This document shows, piece after piece, positions 21,344 through 27,132 of a stretch of DNA of 27,132 nt. The stretch's first letter is position 1, and each line of letters opens with the position of its first letter. The notes under the pieces were generated by a model. The model worked only from the letters and a program-made list of their open reading frames with translations. It was not told the origin of the DNA and made no database searches. Position numbers and translations under genes: made by a program. Source of the stretch: a virus; IMG/VR virus record IMGVR_UViG_3300033998_000297, positions 1 through 27,132 of that record; one strand, 5' to 3'.

Positions 21344-23205
21344 TAGTAGTACTGGTATATATATTCAGGATAAGCAGCTTGTAACGCATTTCGCAACAAA
21401 TCATTAGGGTCATTGGTAATGACAATTTTTGTATCATTTTCAAATTTTAAAGAATTTTCGTTTCTAACTATTTCAAAATAATTAAAATCAGAAGGCAGGT
21501 CGTTGTGTATGCGCAATTTAAAATCACCTGCAGACGTCAAATATGTTGTAAAACAATTCTCGCACTTCAAAATCTCTAACAATTGGCTCGCTAAGATAAA
21601 AAAATCAGCAGGTTGCTTCATTTTCATTTTAAAAAATGAACCGTTTGTAAATTCTTTAATATATGATTTAAAATTAGACAGGTTGTATAAATATATAGTA
21701 GCTAAGTCCCACTGTGCAAAAGCAAAGTTCCCATTTTTCAAATTCCAGGGCTTGTAATTTGAGAATTCAATGATTTTAATTTTGGGAATTATTACGATTT
21801 CACCGTCAATTGTTAGACAGCTATTGCCCGAAAAATTTACGATATTTTCGTCATTAATTTGCAAAAAACCACCACCAGGACCAACAAGTTCTGGCAAGCT
21901 TCTGTTTTGGTTGGGCAAAACTTTATTAAGCGATCCACTATTTTCACCCGCATTTATAAATGAATTGTCATCAATTTCAAGCGAATAAGCTGCTGCATCG
22001 TCTATAACGTAACTCGCCTCCGCACTTTTGAAAGAATTTTCAATAATTATTTTGCCTTCAAATCCTGTAAAAGTAAACACTTGTGCACCTGTGCTTTGTT
22101 GGTTGCAATTTCTGATTGTTAAGGTCCGAGTTTCGGGATTGGCGTAAAAACTTTGGTTTACTGCAAAAGTACAATTATCAAAAATCACATTCGACATGTC
22201 TAAATTATTCAAGTCCTTAAAATCTTCCACGATTGTGCAATTTTTAATCTCGGCCAAAGCACCTCGCAAATGCCTTAAAGCATTGCAAGTGTCGTTTAGC
22301 AATTTTTTTGAACCAGCAAAAAAATCAGAAGCAATAATCAAGCCATCGATTTCCTTAACATCATTTGTTAAAACAATTCTTAAGCCATCGTACTTGACCA
22401 ACCCTAAAGGATTTTGGGTTGTGATAGCTCCGCCTGTTTTTGCGAATTGCACACCGCTCCCAAGCTCTCTAATCCCATTAAAATCCGCCTTAATATCTGC
22501 AAATCTGCTGCCAACAAAAGCGTTGTCTCCTATTTTCATAATGCCAACTGCATTTTTTATCCTCATGACGCAATTTTCATTCACAAAGTCTTTTAGAAAA
22601 TTTGCGGGAATTGAATTACCCGAAAATGTAATTGAAAATTCATTTAAATCACGCAAATCGACCAATTCTACAGGTGCCCCTGGATTTCCGGTTGGATAAT
22701 AAAAAGAGACAATCCCATTTGTCAAAACTTCTGCGTTTATTTGATACGTATTAGCAACTGTATTAATTCTAACAAAATTTTGCTCAATTCCAATCGCCCC
22801 AGCATCACCCTGACCCACATAAACTACATTTCTTGTTAAAAAATTAACATTATCTATTTGTTTACTCAGAAATTCCCCACTAATTTCGTAAAAATGAACA
22901 GTTGGACTTAAACCAATGTTGCCGATTTTTATTAAATCATATACGTCAAACGTTTGCTCAACAAAATTTACATTATTCACGACATCTAAAACCAATCCAA
23001 CTTCATCACTTGCAAGCAAAATACTCAAAGCCCTTGCTGTATATTCTCCAGCTTTAAATTTCAAGTTAAGACTATTATGATTATAATTCTGAAGCACTTC
23101 AGCAACTCCTCTGTCGTCATTATAAACAGTGTTATTTTCAATTACTGAAAAACTCGTTGTATCAAGGTAAGCGTAATGATACATGTATTTTTGTTGTGCT
23201 CCCAT
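21343..23205 (-). CDS. Beta-helix-like structural protein, possible receptor-binding protein
   Basis: This 620-residue protein has the look of a right-handed parallel beta-helix in its central half (about 190-430): short strands rich in N, D, I and F repeated roughly every 22-26 residues, such as IDGLIIASDFFAGS, LTIRNCNQQS, GKIIIENSFKSAE and SLEIDDNSFINAGE. The N-terminal 120 residues are a separate beta domain, and the C-terminal 120 have a different composition. Phage beta-helix proteins commonly bind or cleave surface glycans. I see no clear catalytic residues. It is unusual in lying before the tape measure gene and not after it. A head fibre or neck appendage is the main alternative to a tail fibre. 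Confidence 0.5.
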   Translation of the reverse strand: MGAQQKYMYHYAYLDTTSFSVIENNTVYNDDRGVAEVLQNYNHNSLNLKFKAGEYTARALSILLASDEVGLVLDVVNNVNFVEQTFDVYDLIKIGNIGLSPTVHFYEISGEFLSKQIDNVNFLTRNVVYVGQGDAGAIGIEQNFVRINTVANTYQINAEVLTNGIVSFYYPTGNPGAPVELVDLRDLNEFSITFSGNSIPANFLKDFVNENCVMRIKNAVGIMKIGDNAFVGSRFADIKADFNGIRELGSGVQFAKTGGAITTQNPLGLVKYDGLRIVLTNDVKEIDGLIIASDFFAGSKKLLNDTCNALRHLRGALAEIKNCTIVEDFKDLNNLDMSNVIFDNCTFAVNQSFYANPETRTLTIRNCNQQSTGAQVFTFTGFEGKIIIENSFKSAEASYVIDDAAAYSLEIDDNSFINAGENSGSLNKVLPNQNRSLPELVGPGGGFLQINDENIVNFSGNSCLTIDGEIVIIPKIKIIEFSNYKPWNLKNGNFAFAQWDLATIYLYNLSNFKSYIKEFTNGSFFKMKMKQPADFFILASQLLEILKCENCFTTYLTSAGDFKLRIHNDLPSDFNYFEIVRNENSLKFENDTKIVITNDPNDLLRNALQAAYPEYIYQYY

Positions 23206-23219
23206 AACGTCACTTTTTT

Positions 23220-23633
23220 TTAATAATTGTCTACCAAATCATTGTTTTTATTTCGAGAAATAATAGTGACAACGTCTTCGCTTGCCTCTACATATTCAAA
23301 AGGATTTGAAATCGCTGTTTCCTCTACAATTAGACTGCCTTCTAAACGTGTTGTAACTATTTTTAAAGTATAAGTTCCAAACCTCAGGCATTCTGGAATA
23401 GCCACATAGTGCATTCCATCAGCACTGAAAGCAGTGCCTTGAGTTATTTTTCCCGTTTTTTCGTTTATAAAAAACCATTCAATTGTTTGATAATTTTTTG
23501 GATTAATTTCCATTATTGAAATAACACCGCCTTTGGGGACAATTGGATTAAAAGCCTTCACCTTTTTTTGATTTTCAGTATGCAAATTTCTTGCTTTTGT
23601 AAAATCAATCGTACTGTATTTTGAAATTTTCAT
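23220..23633 (-). CDS. Hypothetical beta-rich protein, 137 aa
   Basis: I do not recognise this protein. It is predicted to be a small beta domain: residues 40-110 alternate strands (GGVISIMEINPKN, TIEWFFINEKTGKI, MHYVAIPECLRFGTYTLKIVTT), and ends are polar. The PECLRFGTYTLKI segment resembles an Ig-like strand pair. It overlaps the amidase gene by 4 bp and is followed 14 bp later by the beta-helix gene. Its place suggests a small virion or appendage protein, perhaps an adaptor for the beta-helix protein; a lysis-linked role cannot be excluded. Confidence 0.75.
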   Translation of the reverse strand: MKISKYSTIDFTKARNLHTENQKKVKAFNPIVPKGGVISIMEINPKNYQTIEWFFINEKTGKITQGTAFSADGMHYVAIPECLRFGTYTLKIVTTRLEGSLIVEETAISNPFEYVEASEDVVTIISRNKNNDLVDNY

Positions 23634-24415
23634 GATTTTAAATTTAAAAAATTGTTGTAATTTTTAAAAGCACGAACAATGGCAGCTACATAACGCTGCC
23701 TTATGTTTTTATCTGCAATTTTTACGCAATCTTTATATGTAGTCATAAACAGGAACTCAATCAAAATAGCAGGACAGTCCGTTTTTACCAAAACAGTAAA
23801 ATTTGCCTCCTTGTCTGCATCGCCGTCTGTCCAATCCGTTCGCATTTGAATTTCGGGAAATTCGTTCAAAAGTTCAAAATAAATAAAGCTGGCAATAACA
23901 TCCGATTTCGTTTGTCCCTTCGACGTGTATATCTCTACCCCCGATGCCCCTCCTTTCAAAAATCCCTTTAGTCCATATTTGTCGATATAGTCAGCGTTGT
24001 CTGTCGGCTGCGCGTTATGGTGGAGTGAAAGAAAAACGATGCGACTATCCAATCTAAAATATTTGTTTACTCTTTCTGTTCTCTCTAAATTTGAGTAGTC
24101 GTATAAATCAGAATTTAAGACAAAAGCATCGATGTCTTGTTCTTGCAATAACGACACAAGTTCATGAGCAAGCATCCCATTACTGTATCCTTCATATATT
24201 TTTAAACCATCAGGCCACTCAGGCGACTGTTTGCCACTTGTTTGGTAAACATTATTGATAATTTTGCCGTGCCCAGAATCAACCAAAACGCAAATATTAC
24301 TTTTTTCTCTTTTGCTTGAATGGACAAAAGACGCAGCTATTTCCATGCTGTTTATTAAAATTAAAATGGCTGCAATAATTGCAACTGTTGAAATCAAAAA
24401 AATATAACGTTTCAT
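23630..24415 (-). CDS. N-acetylmuramoyl-L-alanine amidase (endolysin)
   Basis: This 261-residue enzyme belongs to the Amidase_3 family, which cuts the bond between N-acetylmuramic acid and the stem peptide. The zinc ligands are seen as H49 in VDSGHG, E75 in KIYEGYSN and H132 in LSLHHNA, and the catalytic Glu is E220 in PAILIEFLF. Residues 5-21 form a strongly hydrophobic segment after MKR, a signal-arrest-release or signal-anchor type N-terminus, so export may not depend only on the holin. It overlaps both the holin gene upstream and the next gene downstream by 4 bp. The position in the structural operon puts its expression late. Confidence 0.92.
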   Translation of the reverse strand: MKRYIFLISTVAIIAAILILINSMEIAASFVHSSKREKSNICVLVDSGHGKIINNVYQTSGKQSPEWPDGLKIYEGYSNGMLAHELVSLLQEQDIDAFVLNSDLYDYSNLERTERVNKYFRLDSRIVFLSLHHNAQPTDNADYIDKYGLKGFLKGGASGVEIYTSKGQTKSDVIASFIYFELLNEFPEIQMRTDWTDGDADKEANFTVLVKTDCPAILIEFLFMTTYKDCVKIADKNIRQRYVAAIVRAFKNYNNFLNLKS

Positions 24416-24657
24416 TTTTTTACCCTGTTTTTAATTTTGCTAAAAATGTGCTCGGCGATTTTTTTACCAAAGAACCCCATAATTCCACCTATTAAAGCGA
24501 AAACGGCAGCGGTTATACACTTTAAAACAAAAATCTCCATCGCCGTTTTAAAATAAGTGGCAACGCTTGCAACAATTCCACTCCCAACGCTTATAGCTTT
24601 ATCTGCAGTGTCGTTCTTGTGAAATATTTGTCCTAAAATAAAAAAAATCATTTTCAT
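24412..24657 (-). CDS. Putative holin
   Basis: This 81-residue protein has a short amphipathic start, a central hydrophobic stretch (about residues 40-63, around LKCITAAVFALIGGIMGFFG) with possible weaker segments at 1-12 and 22-36, and a basic tail KIAEHIFSKIKNRVKK. Small size, membrane segments, a basic C-terminus and a 4-bp overlap with the amidase gene fit a holin that times lysis by making holes in the inner membrane. The family is not recognised. Confidence 0.7.
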   Translation of the reverse strand: MKMIFFILGQIFHKNDTADKAISVGSGIVASVATYFKTAMEIFVLKCITAAVFALIGGIMGFFGKKIAEHIFSKIKNRVKK

Positions 24658-24671
24658 AAAAACAAAATTAA

Positions 24672-25097
24672 CTATTTTTTGCTTTCATTCAACAACCTCG
24701 TTTTGTATTCATCATAAACTTGACTTTCTAAATTAAAAAAATCAAGCATCGAAATACTTTTGTCAATTTTTTGATTTGCTGCTCTAAAAATACTCACAAC
24801 ATAGCTGTTATATTCTTGCAACGTGACCGCCTTTAAATTTTTTGCCCTTTGTTCAATTTCATAATCCAAACCGATTATTTTTGCTTTTTTTGCTCCAGAA
24901 TAATTTTTTAAAATTTCACTTGTCAATTTTATCCGCCTTAACATCAACTCTTTTAAATCCTGCAAACTTGCCTCCCGCAAAACCTCATTTGCCTGCTTCG
25001 CCTTCATTGTCGGTGCATTTGTAAAAAAAGTAAGATACTCTTTTATAGAGCAATTCTCTAAAACAGTAGCCTCTTTGTCTGTCAGTGTTCTGTTCAT
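24672..25097 (-). CDS. Hypothetical protein after the tail tube gene, 141 aa
   Basis: This mostly helical, lysine-rich protein has no motif I recognise. It follows the putative tail tube gene, where siphophages usually encode the tail assembly chaperone that coats the tape measure protein, so that role is possible. Against it, I see no frameshift signal or second overlapping frame, and holin and amidase genes intervene before the tape measure. The hairpin at 25119-25140 lies in its leader, so its expression is probably reduced compared with the gene before it. The start at 25097 has an A-rich leader typical for this phage. Confidence 0.75.
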   Translation of the reverse strand: MNRTLTDKEATVLENCSIKEYLTFFTNAPTMKAKQANEVLREASLQDLKELMLRRIKLTSEILKNYSGAKKAKIIGLDYEIEQRAKNLKAVTLQEYNSYVVSIFRAANQKIDKSISMLDFFNLESQVYDEYKTRLLNESKK

Positions 25098-25118
25098 TTG
25101 TTTTTGTTTTTGTTAAAA

Positions 25119-25140
25119 GAGCCTGCTTTATAGCAGGCTC
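25119..25140 (-). terminator. Hairpin attenuator after the tail tube gene
   Basis: GAGCCTGCT (25119-25127) pairs with AGCAGGCTC (25132-25140), a perfect 9-bp stem with a TTAT loop, and on the minus strand TTTT follows at once. It lies 7 bp after the stop at 25148. The short T-run suggests partial termination, which would make the upstream genes more abundant. Confidence 0.75.
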
Positions 25141-25147
25141 CCTTATG

Positions 25148-25966
25148 TTACTTTACAACAGGGTCAACACTTAACATTCCGTCAATCGGCACTAATTGGG
25201 TGATTTTAATGCCTGAAGGAATAGACGGGGTGAAAACAATGCTGCCATTTGTAACAGTGGCGGTTTCAGGGGTGTAAGTTCCAGAAAATTCAAAAGCAGT
25301 CAAATCGACGATTGTGCCATCTGCAATTGAAATTTTTGGATCATTTGGATTGTAAGGCTTCGATGCAGAATAGAATGAAATGGCATTCTCAGACACCCCC
25401 ATTCTTACTATTTCAAACTCCTTGAGCGAGGTCGCCTCAAATTCTGAAATGCTGTTGGTTATTTCATCCATCAAATTCATCTTAAAAGAAATGGTGTTGA
25501 CGGGTAAAGTGGTCGTGTGTCCAAAACGTCCATTTGGCAATGCCGTGCTTATATTGTTCATAGCAAACGGCTTCGGCATTTGCTCCTGTCTTAAACCATA
25601 GACAGTATAAACGCCCTCTTCTTCATTCACCAAATATAAGCGGTTGCAATTCTCTTTGATTGCCTTTAGCTTTCTTGACCATTCGAGAGTTTCAGGAAAT
25701 TCAACAGTATAACCCTCAACTGCGCCCTCTATAGGAACAGTCACGCCGTTCGCTCTTGTGCCTTCGGTAGCTTCCGTGAAATTGGGTGTCATTACCAATT
25801 TCTTATCGCTGTTGATAAAGAACGCATCGCCATTGTCAATAAACGATTGAATTTTTTGCTCGGCAGTCTGCCCTTCAGTCAAAGTGAGATCTAAATTAGC
25901 TCTACAATGTATGGCTAAAATTCCCGTTACGGTTAGTATTTTATTTTTTTCGCATGCACTTTTCAT
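25148..25966 (-). CDS. Putative major tail tube protein
   Basis: This 272-residue beta-rich protein is assigned from its place after the head genes and from the attenuator hairpin directly behind it, a sign that it is needed in large amounts. The core (about 65-200) contains strands such as VTVPIEGAVEGYTVEF and TTTLPVNTISFKMNLMDEI. The last 65 residues (ISIADGTIVDLTAFEFSG on to the VDPVVK end) look like a separate beta domain, perhaps an Ig-like decoration of the tail surface as seen in other tail tube proteins. I see no enzymatic motif. A different virion protein is possible, but no better candidate for the tube exists in this genome. Confidence 0.6.
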   Translation of the reverse strand: MKSACEKNKILTVTGILAIHCRANLDLTLTEGQTAEQKIQSFIDNGDAFFINSDKKLVMTPNFTEATEGTRANGVTVPIEGAVEGYTVEFPETLEWSRKLKAIKENCNRLYLVNEEEGVYTVYGLRQEQMPKPFAMNNISTALPNGRFGHTTTLPVNTISFKMNLMDEITNSISEFEATSLKEFEIVRMGVSENAISFYSASKPYNPNDPKISIADGTIVDLTAFEFSGTYTPETATVTNGSIVFTPSIPSGIKITQLVPIDGMLSVDPVVK

Positions 25967-26002
25967 AATATTTTACTTTTTAATTGTTAATAATTTTTTT
26001 AG

Positions 26003-26407
26003 TTAATAATTTGAAAGTTTGTAATTTTCCCTGTAAAGTTCCCAGCCGTCAAGTTTAAATTTTTGCACTTCATTGTATGCGTGCACTTTTGCCTGCGCTA
26101 TTTTGTTACGTACCATTTCAAAAGCCAAAGTTGGATTAGCCTGCAAAATTTGTGCGTAATAGCTTTTTACATAGTTGGCAGAAAAATCGTTTGTAATGGC
26201 AACAAGCATTTCAATGAAAGCAAAAAATTTAAGGACGTCAACGAGCTGTTGTTGAGGGGGCGTTTCGACTTCGCCAATTTCCTCAAAAATCCTCTCTATA
26301 AGAGAGGATTCTATCTGACTTAAAAGATTGTCAATTTGCCCATTATTACAGACAAACGATAAATCTATGATATCACCTTTAAAAAATATAGCTGGGTCAA
26401 GAATCAT
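26003..26407 (-). CDS. Putative head completion / head-tail adaptor protein
   Basis: This 134-residue, mainly helical protein starts at the stop of the preceding small gene (TAATG overlap at 26409-26405). Head-tail adaptor proteins of siphophages are small helical proteins encoded right after the capsid gene, so this role is proposed from position. The middle carries a long helix (QQLVDVLKFFAFIEMLVAITNDFSAN) and the C-terminal third another (PTLAFEMVRNKIAQAKVHAYNEVQKF). I recognise no defining motif. It precedes the putative tail tube gene by 36 bp. Confidence 0.6.
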   Translation of the reverse strand: MILDPAIFFKGDIIDLSFVCNNGQIDNLLSQIESSLIERIFEEIGEVETPPQQQLVDVLKFFAFIEMLVAITNDFSANYVKSYYAQILQANPTLAFEMVRNKIAQAKVHAYNEVQKFKLDGWELYRENYKLSNY

Positions 26408-26625
26408 TACTTACTGTTTTTAACTTTAGTTTTAGCTTTAGGTTTAACTTCCGCTTGAGGCTTTATTACGGCTTTTGTAACTTCTTTTGGTTCGTTTAAT
26501 TCCTTCAGCTCTTCGCCAAATTCTTTCTCGATAGCCGTTTTGTCATAAACGATCCTCGTTTTGACATCTAAGAAGTTGCCCGAAGGCAACCTCTTTAAAT
26601 CTTTAACACTTTTAATTCTTTTCAT
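26407..26625 (-). CDS. Small lysine-rich protein after the capsid gene, 72 aa
   Basis: This protein begins 33 bp after the capsid stop. The first 45 residues form a compact domain (SVKDLKRLPSGNFLDVKTR, then IEKEFGEELKEL). The rest is a low-complexity tail of Lys, Pro, Ala and Val (PKAKTKVKNSK at the end). Small proteins with a basic tail after the capsid gene may bind packaged DNA or act in head assembly, but I do not recognise a family. The 1-bp overlap with the next start supports it as a real gene. Confidence 0.7.
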   Translation of the reverse strand: MKRIKSVKDLKRLPSGNFLDVKTRIVYDKTAIEKEFGEELKELNEPKEVTKAVIKPQAEVKPKAKTKVKNSK

Positions 26626-26658
26626 TTTTTATGAGTTTTTTAAGTGAATACTATTTTA

Positions 26659-27132
26659 TTATGCTGACAGTTGAGAGACCGCTAACGTTGCTGTTACAGT
26701 CGCATCGCTGACAAGTGTGAAAACTACTTGGCCAGTTCTATCGGCACCAGTGTTGTTGGCTTCTGCTGTTAGTGTTACCGTGTTTCCTTCAATTAATCCA
26801 GTTATCCATTCAGGTTTACTTGCGATTTCATAATAGCTAGATGCTGTTACGGTTATAATTTTAGTCTCGCCTGCTGCTGCAAATTCCACAGTTGCTGGGT
26901 CAATAGAAATTGTTTCAGGACCAGTAACTTCTGCTGGAGCGTTAATCCAAAGTGCAGAATGAGGACTATAAAGGTCGCCACCTACAAAACCAATAACCTC
27001 GAACCAATCGGTGTTTGTTGTTATCTCGTAGTCTTCAATAGTTGAAGGAGACGAAGTTCCGATTGTTGCATAATTTCTGAAAACAGCTATTTCATTATCA
27101 GCCAACCAGTCATTGGTTACGACACGTTTTAC
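26659..27132 (-). CDS. Major capsid protein, C-terminal part with BACON-like domain (continues at 1141-1)
   Basis: This is the end of the capsid gene; bases 27006-27132 repeat bases 1-127. Residues 381-402 finish the shell domain. Residues about 404-495 form a separate all-beta module that fits the BACON pattern: an opening ISIDPATVEF strand, a GETKIITVTAS strand, an aromatic pair then PEWI (W447), a GNTVTLTAEAN strand, the N-x-TGADRTG turn (residues 464-472), and a closing strand ending VSQ. BACON domains are Ig-like folds common in Bacteroidota glycan-active proteins and found in crAss-like phage tail proteins. On a capsid protein it would be displayed on the particle surface in hundreds of copies. 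The domain call is by eye. The next gene follows 33 bp downstream in the same operon. Confidence 0.85.
   Translation of the reverse strand, partial: VKRVVTNDWLADNEIAVFRNYATIGTSSPSTIEDYEITTNTDWFEVIGFVGGDLYSPHSALWINAPAEVTGPETISIDPATVEFAAAGETKIITVTASSYYEIASKPEWITGLIEGNTVTLTAEANNTGADRTGQVVFTLVSDATVTATLAVSQLSA
27006..27132. repeat. Terminal direct repeat, right copy
   Basis: This is the second copy of the 127-base sequence at 1-127. Removing one copy gives a 27,005-bp circular map. Confidence 0.95.

Noticed and set aside
21343-23205. Diversity-generating retroelement target
   Set aside because: There is no reverse transcriptase gene in the genome and no template repeat was noticed.

Overview
The window is one complete, circularly mapping genome of a small tailed phage (Caudoviricetes, probably siphovirus-like). 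Bases 1-127 are repeated exactly as 27006-27132, and an open frame (major capsid protein, 495 aa) reads through that junction without a break, so the unique map is 27,005 bp and the duplicated ends are best read as an assembly overlap. The DNA is AT-rich. Its promoters fit the Bacteroidota pattern (TTTG, about 20 bp, TAnnTTTG), leaders lack clear Shine-Dalgarno sites, and the capsid protein carries a BACON-like domain, so the host is most likely a member of Bacteroidota. No integrase, repressor, DNA polymerase, tRNA or CRISPR array was seen. The phage therefore looks virulent or at least non-integrating, and dependent on the host polymerase.

All genes but one lie on the minus strand and are read from high to low coordinates around the circle. 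From the 0.9-kb intergenic region (4389-5300) the late block runs: possible small terminase, large terminase, portal, ClpP-type prohead protease, major capsid protein (across the ends), two small head genes, putative tail tube protein with an attenuator-like hairpin behind it, a hypothetical protein, holin, amidase, a small beta-rich protein, a beta-helix-like fibre or receptor-binding candidate, a tail-completion candidate, the tape measure protein and a tail-tip candidate. A strong hairpin terminator at 15891-15919 closes this block.

The second block starts from its own promoter (15736-15767). It encodes an SbcC/Rad50-like ATPase, a RecT-like annealing protein, a metallo-beta-lactamase-fold protein, a small basic protein, a DnaA-domain-IV-like DNA-binding protein, a spanin-like coiled-coil membrane protein, a lipoprotein fused to DUF551, two small unknown proteins, an adenine methyltransferase and a large zinc-finger/TOPRIM/helicase primase. 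It ends in a bidirectional terminator (5938-5981) shared with the only plus-strand gene (5301-5939), a self-contained promoter-gene-terminator unit that resembles a moron.

Three regions deserve most attention. The 4389-5300 region has about 11 copies of TGTAAC/GTTACA in spaced pairs around a very AT-rich core, G-tracts, and a short promoter-hairpin unit that may make a small RNA; it looks like the replication origin and control region. The DUF551 half of the lipoprotein gene is bounded by two integron attC-like ends in the same orientation, so it looks like a captured gene cassette inside a lysis gene. The major capsid protein ends in a BACON-like domain, which would put many copies of a possible glycan-binding module on the virion surface.
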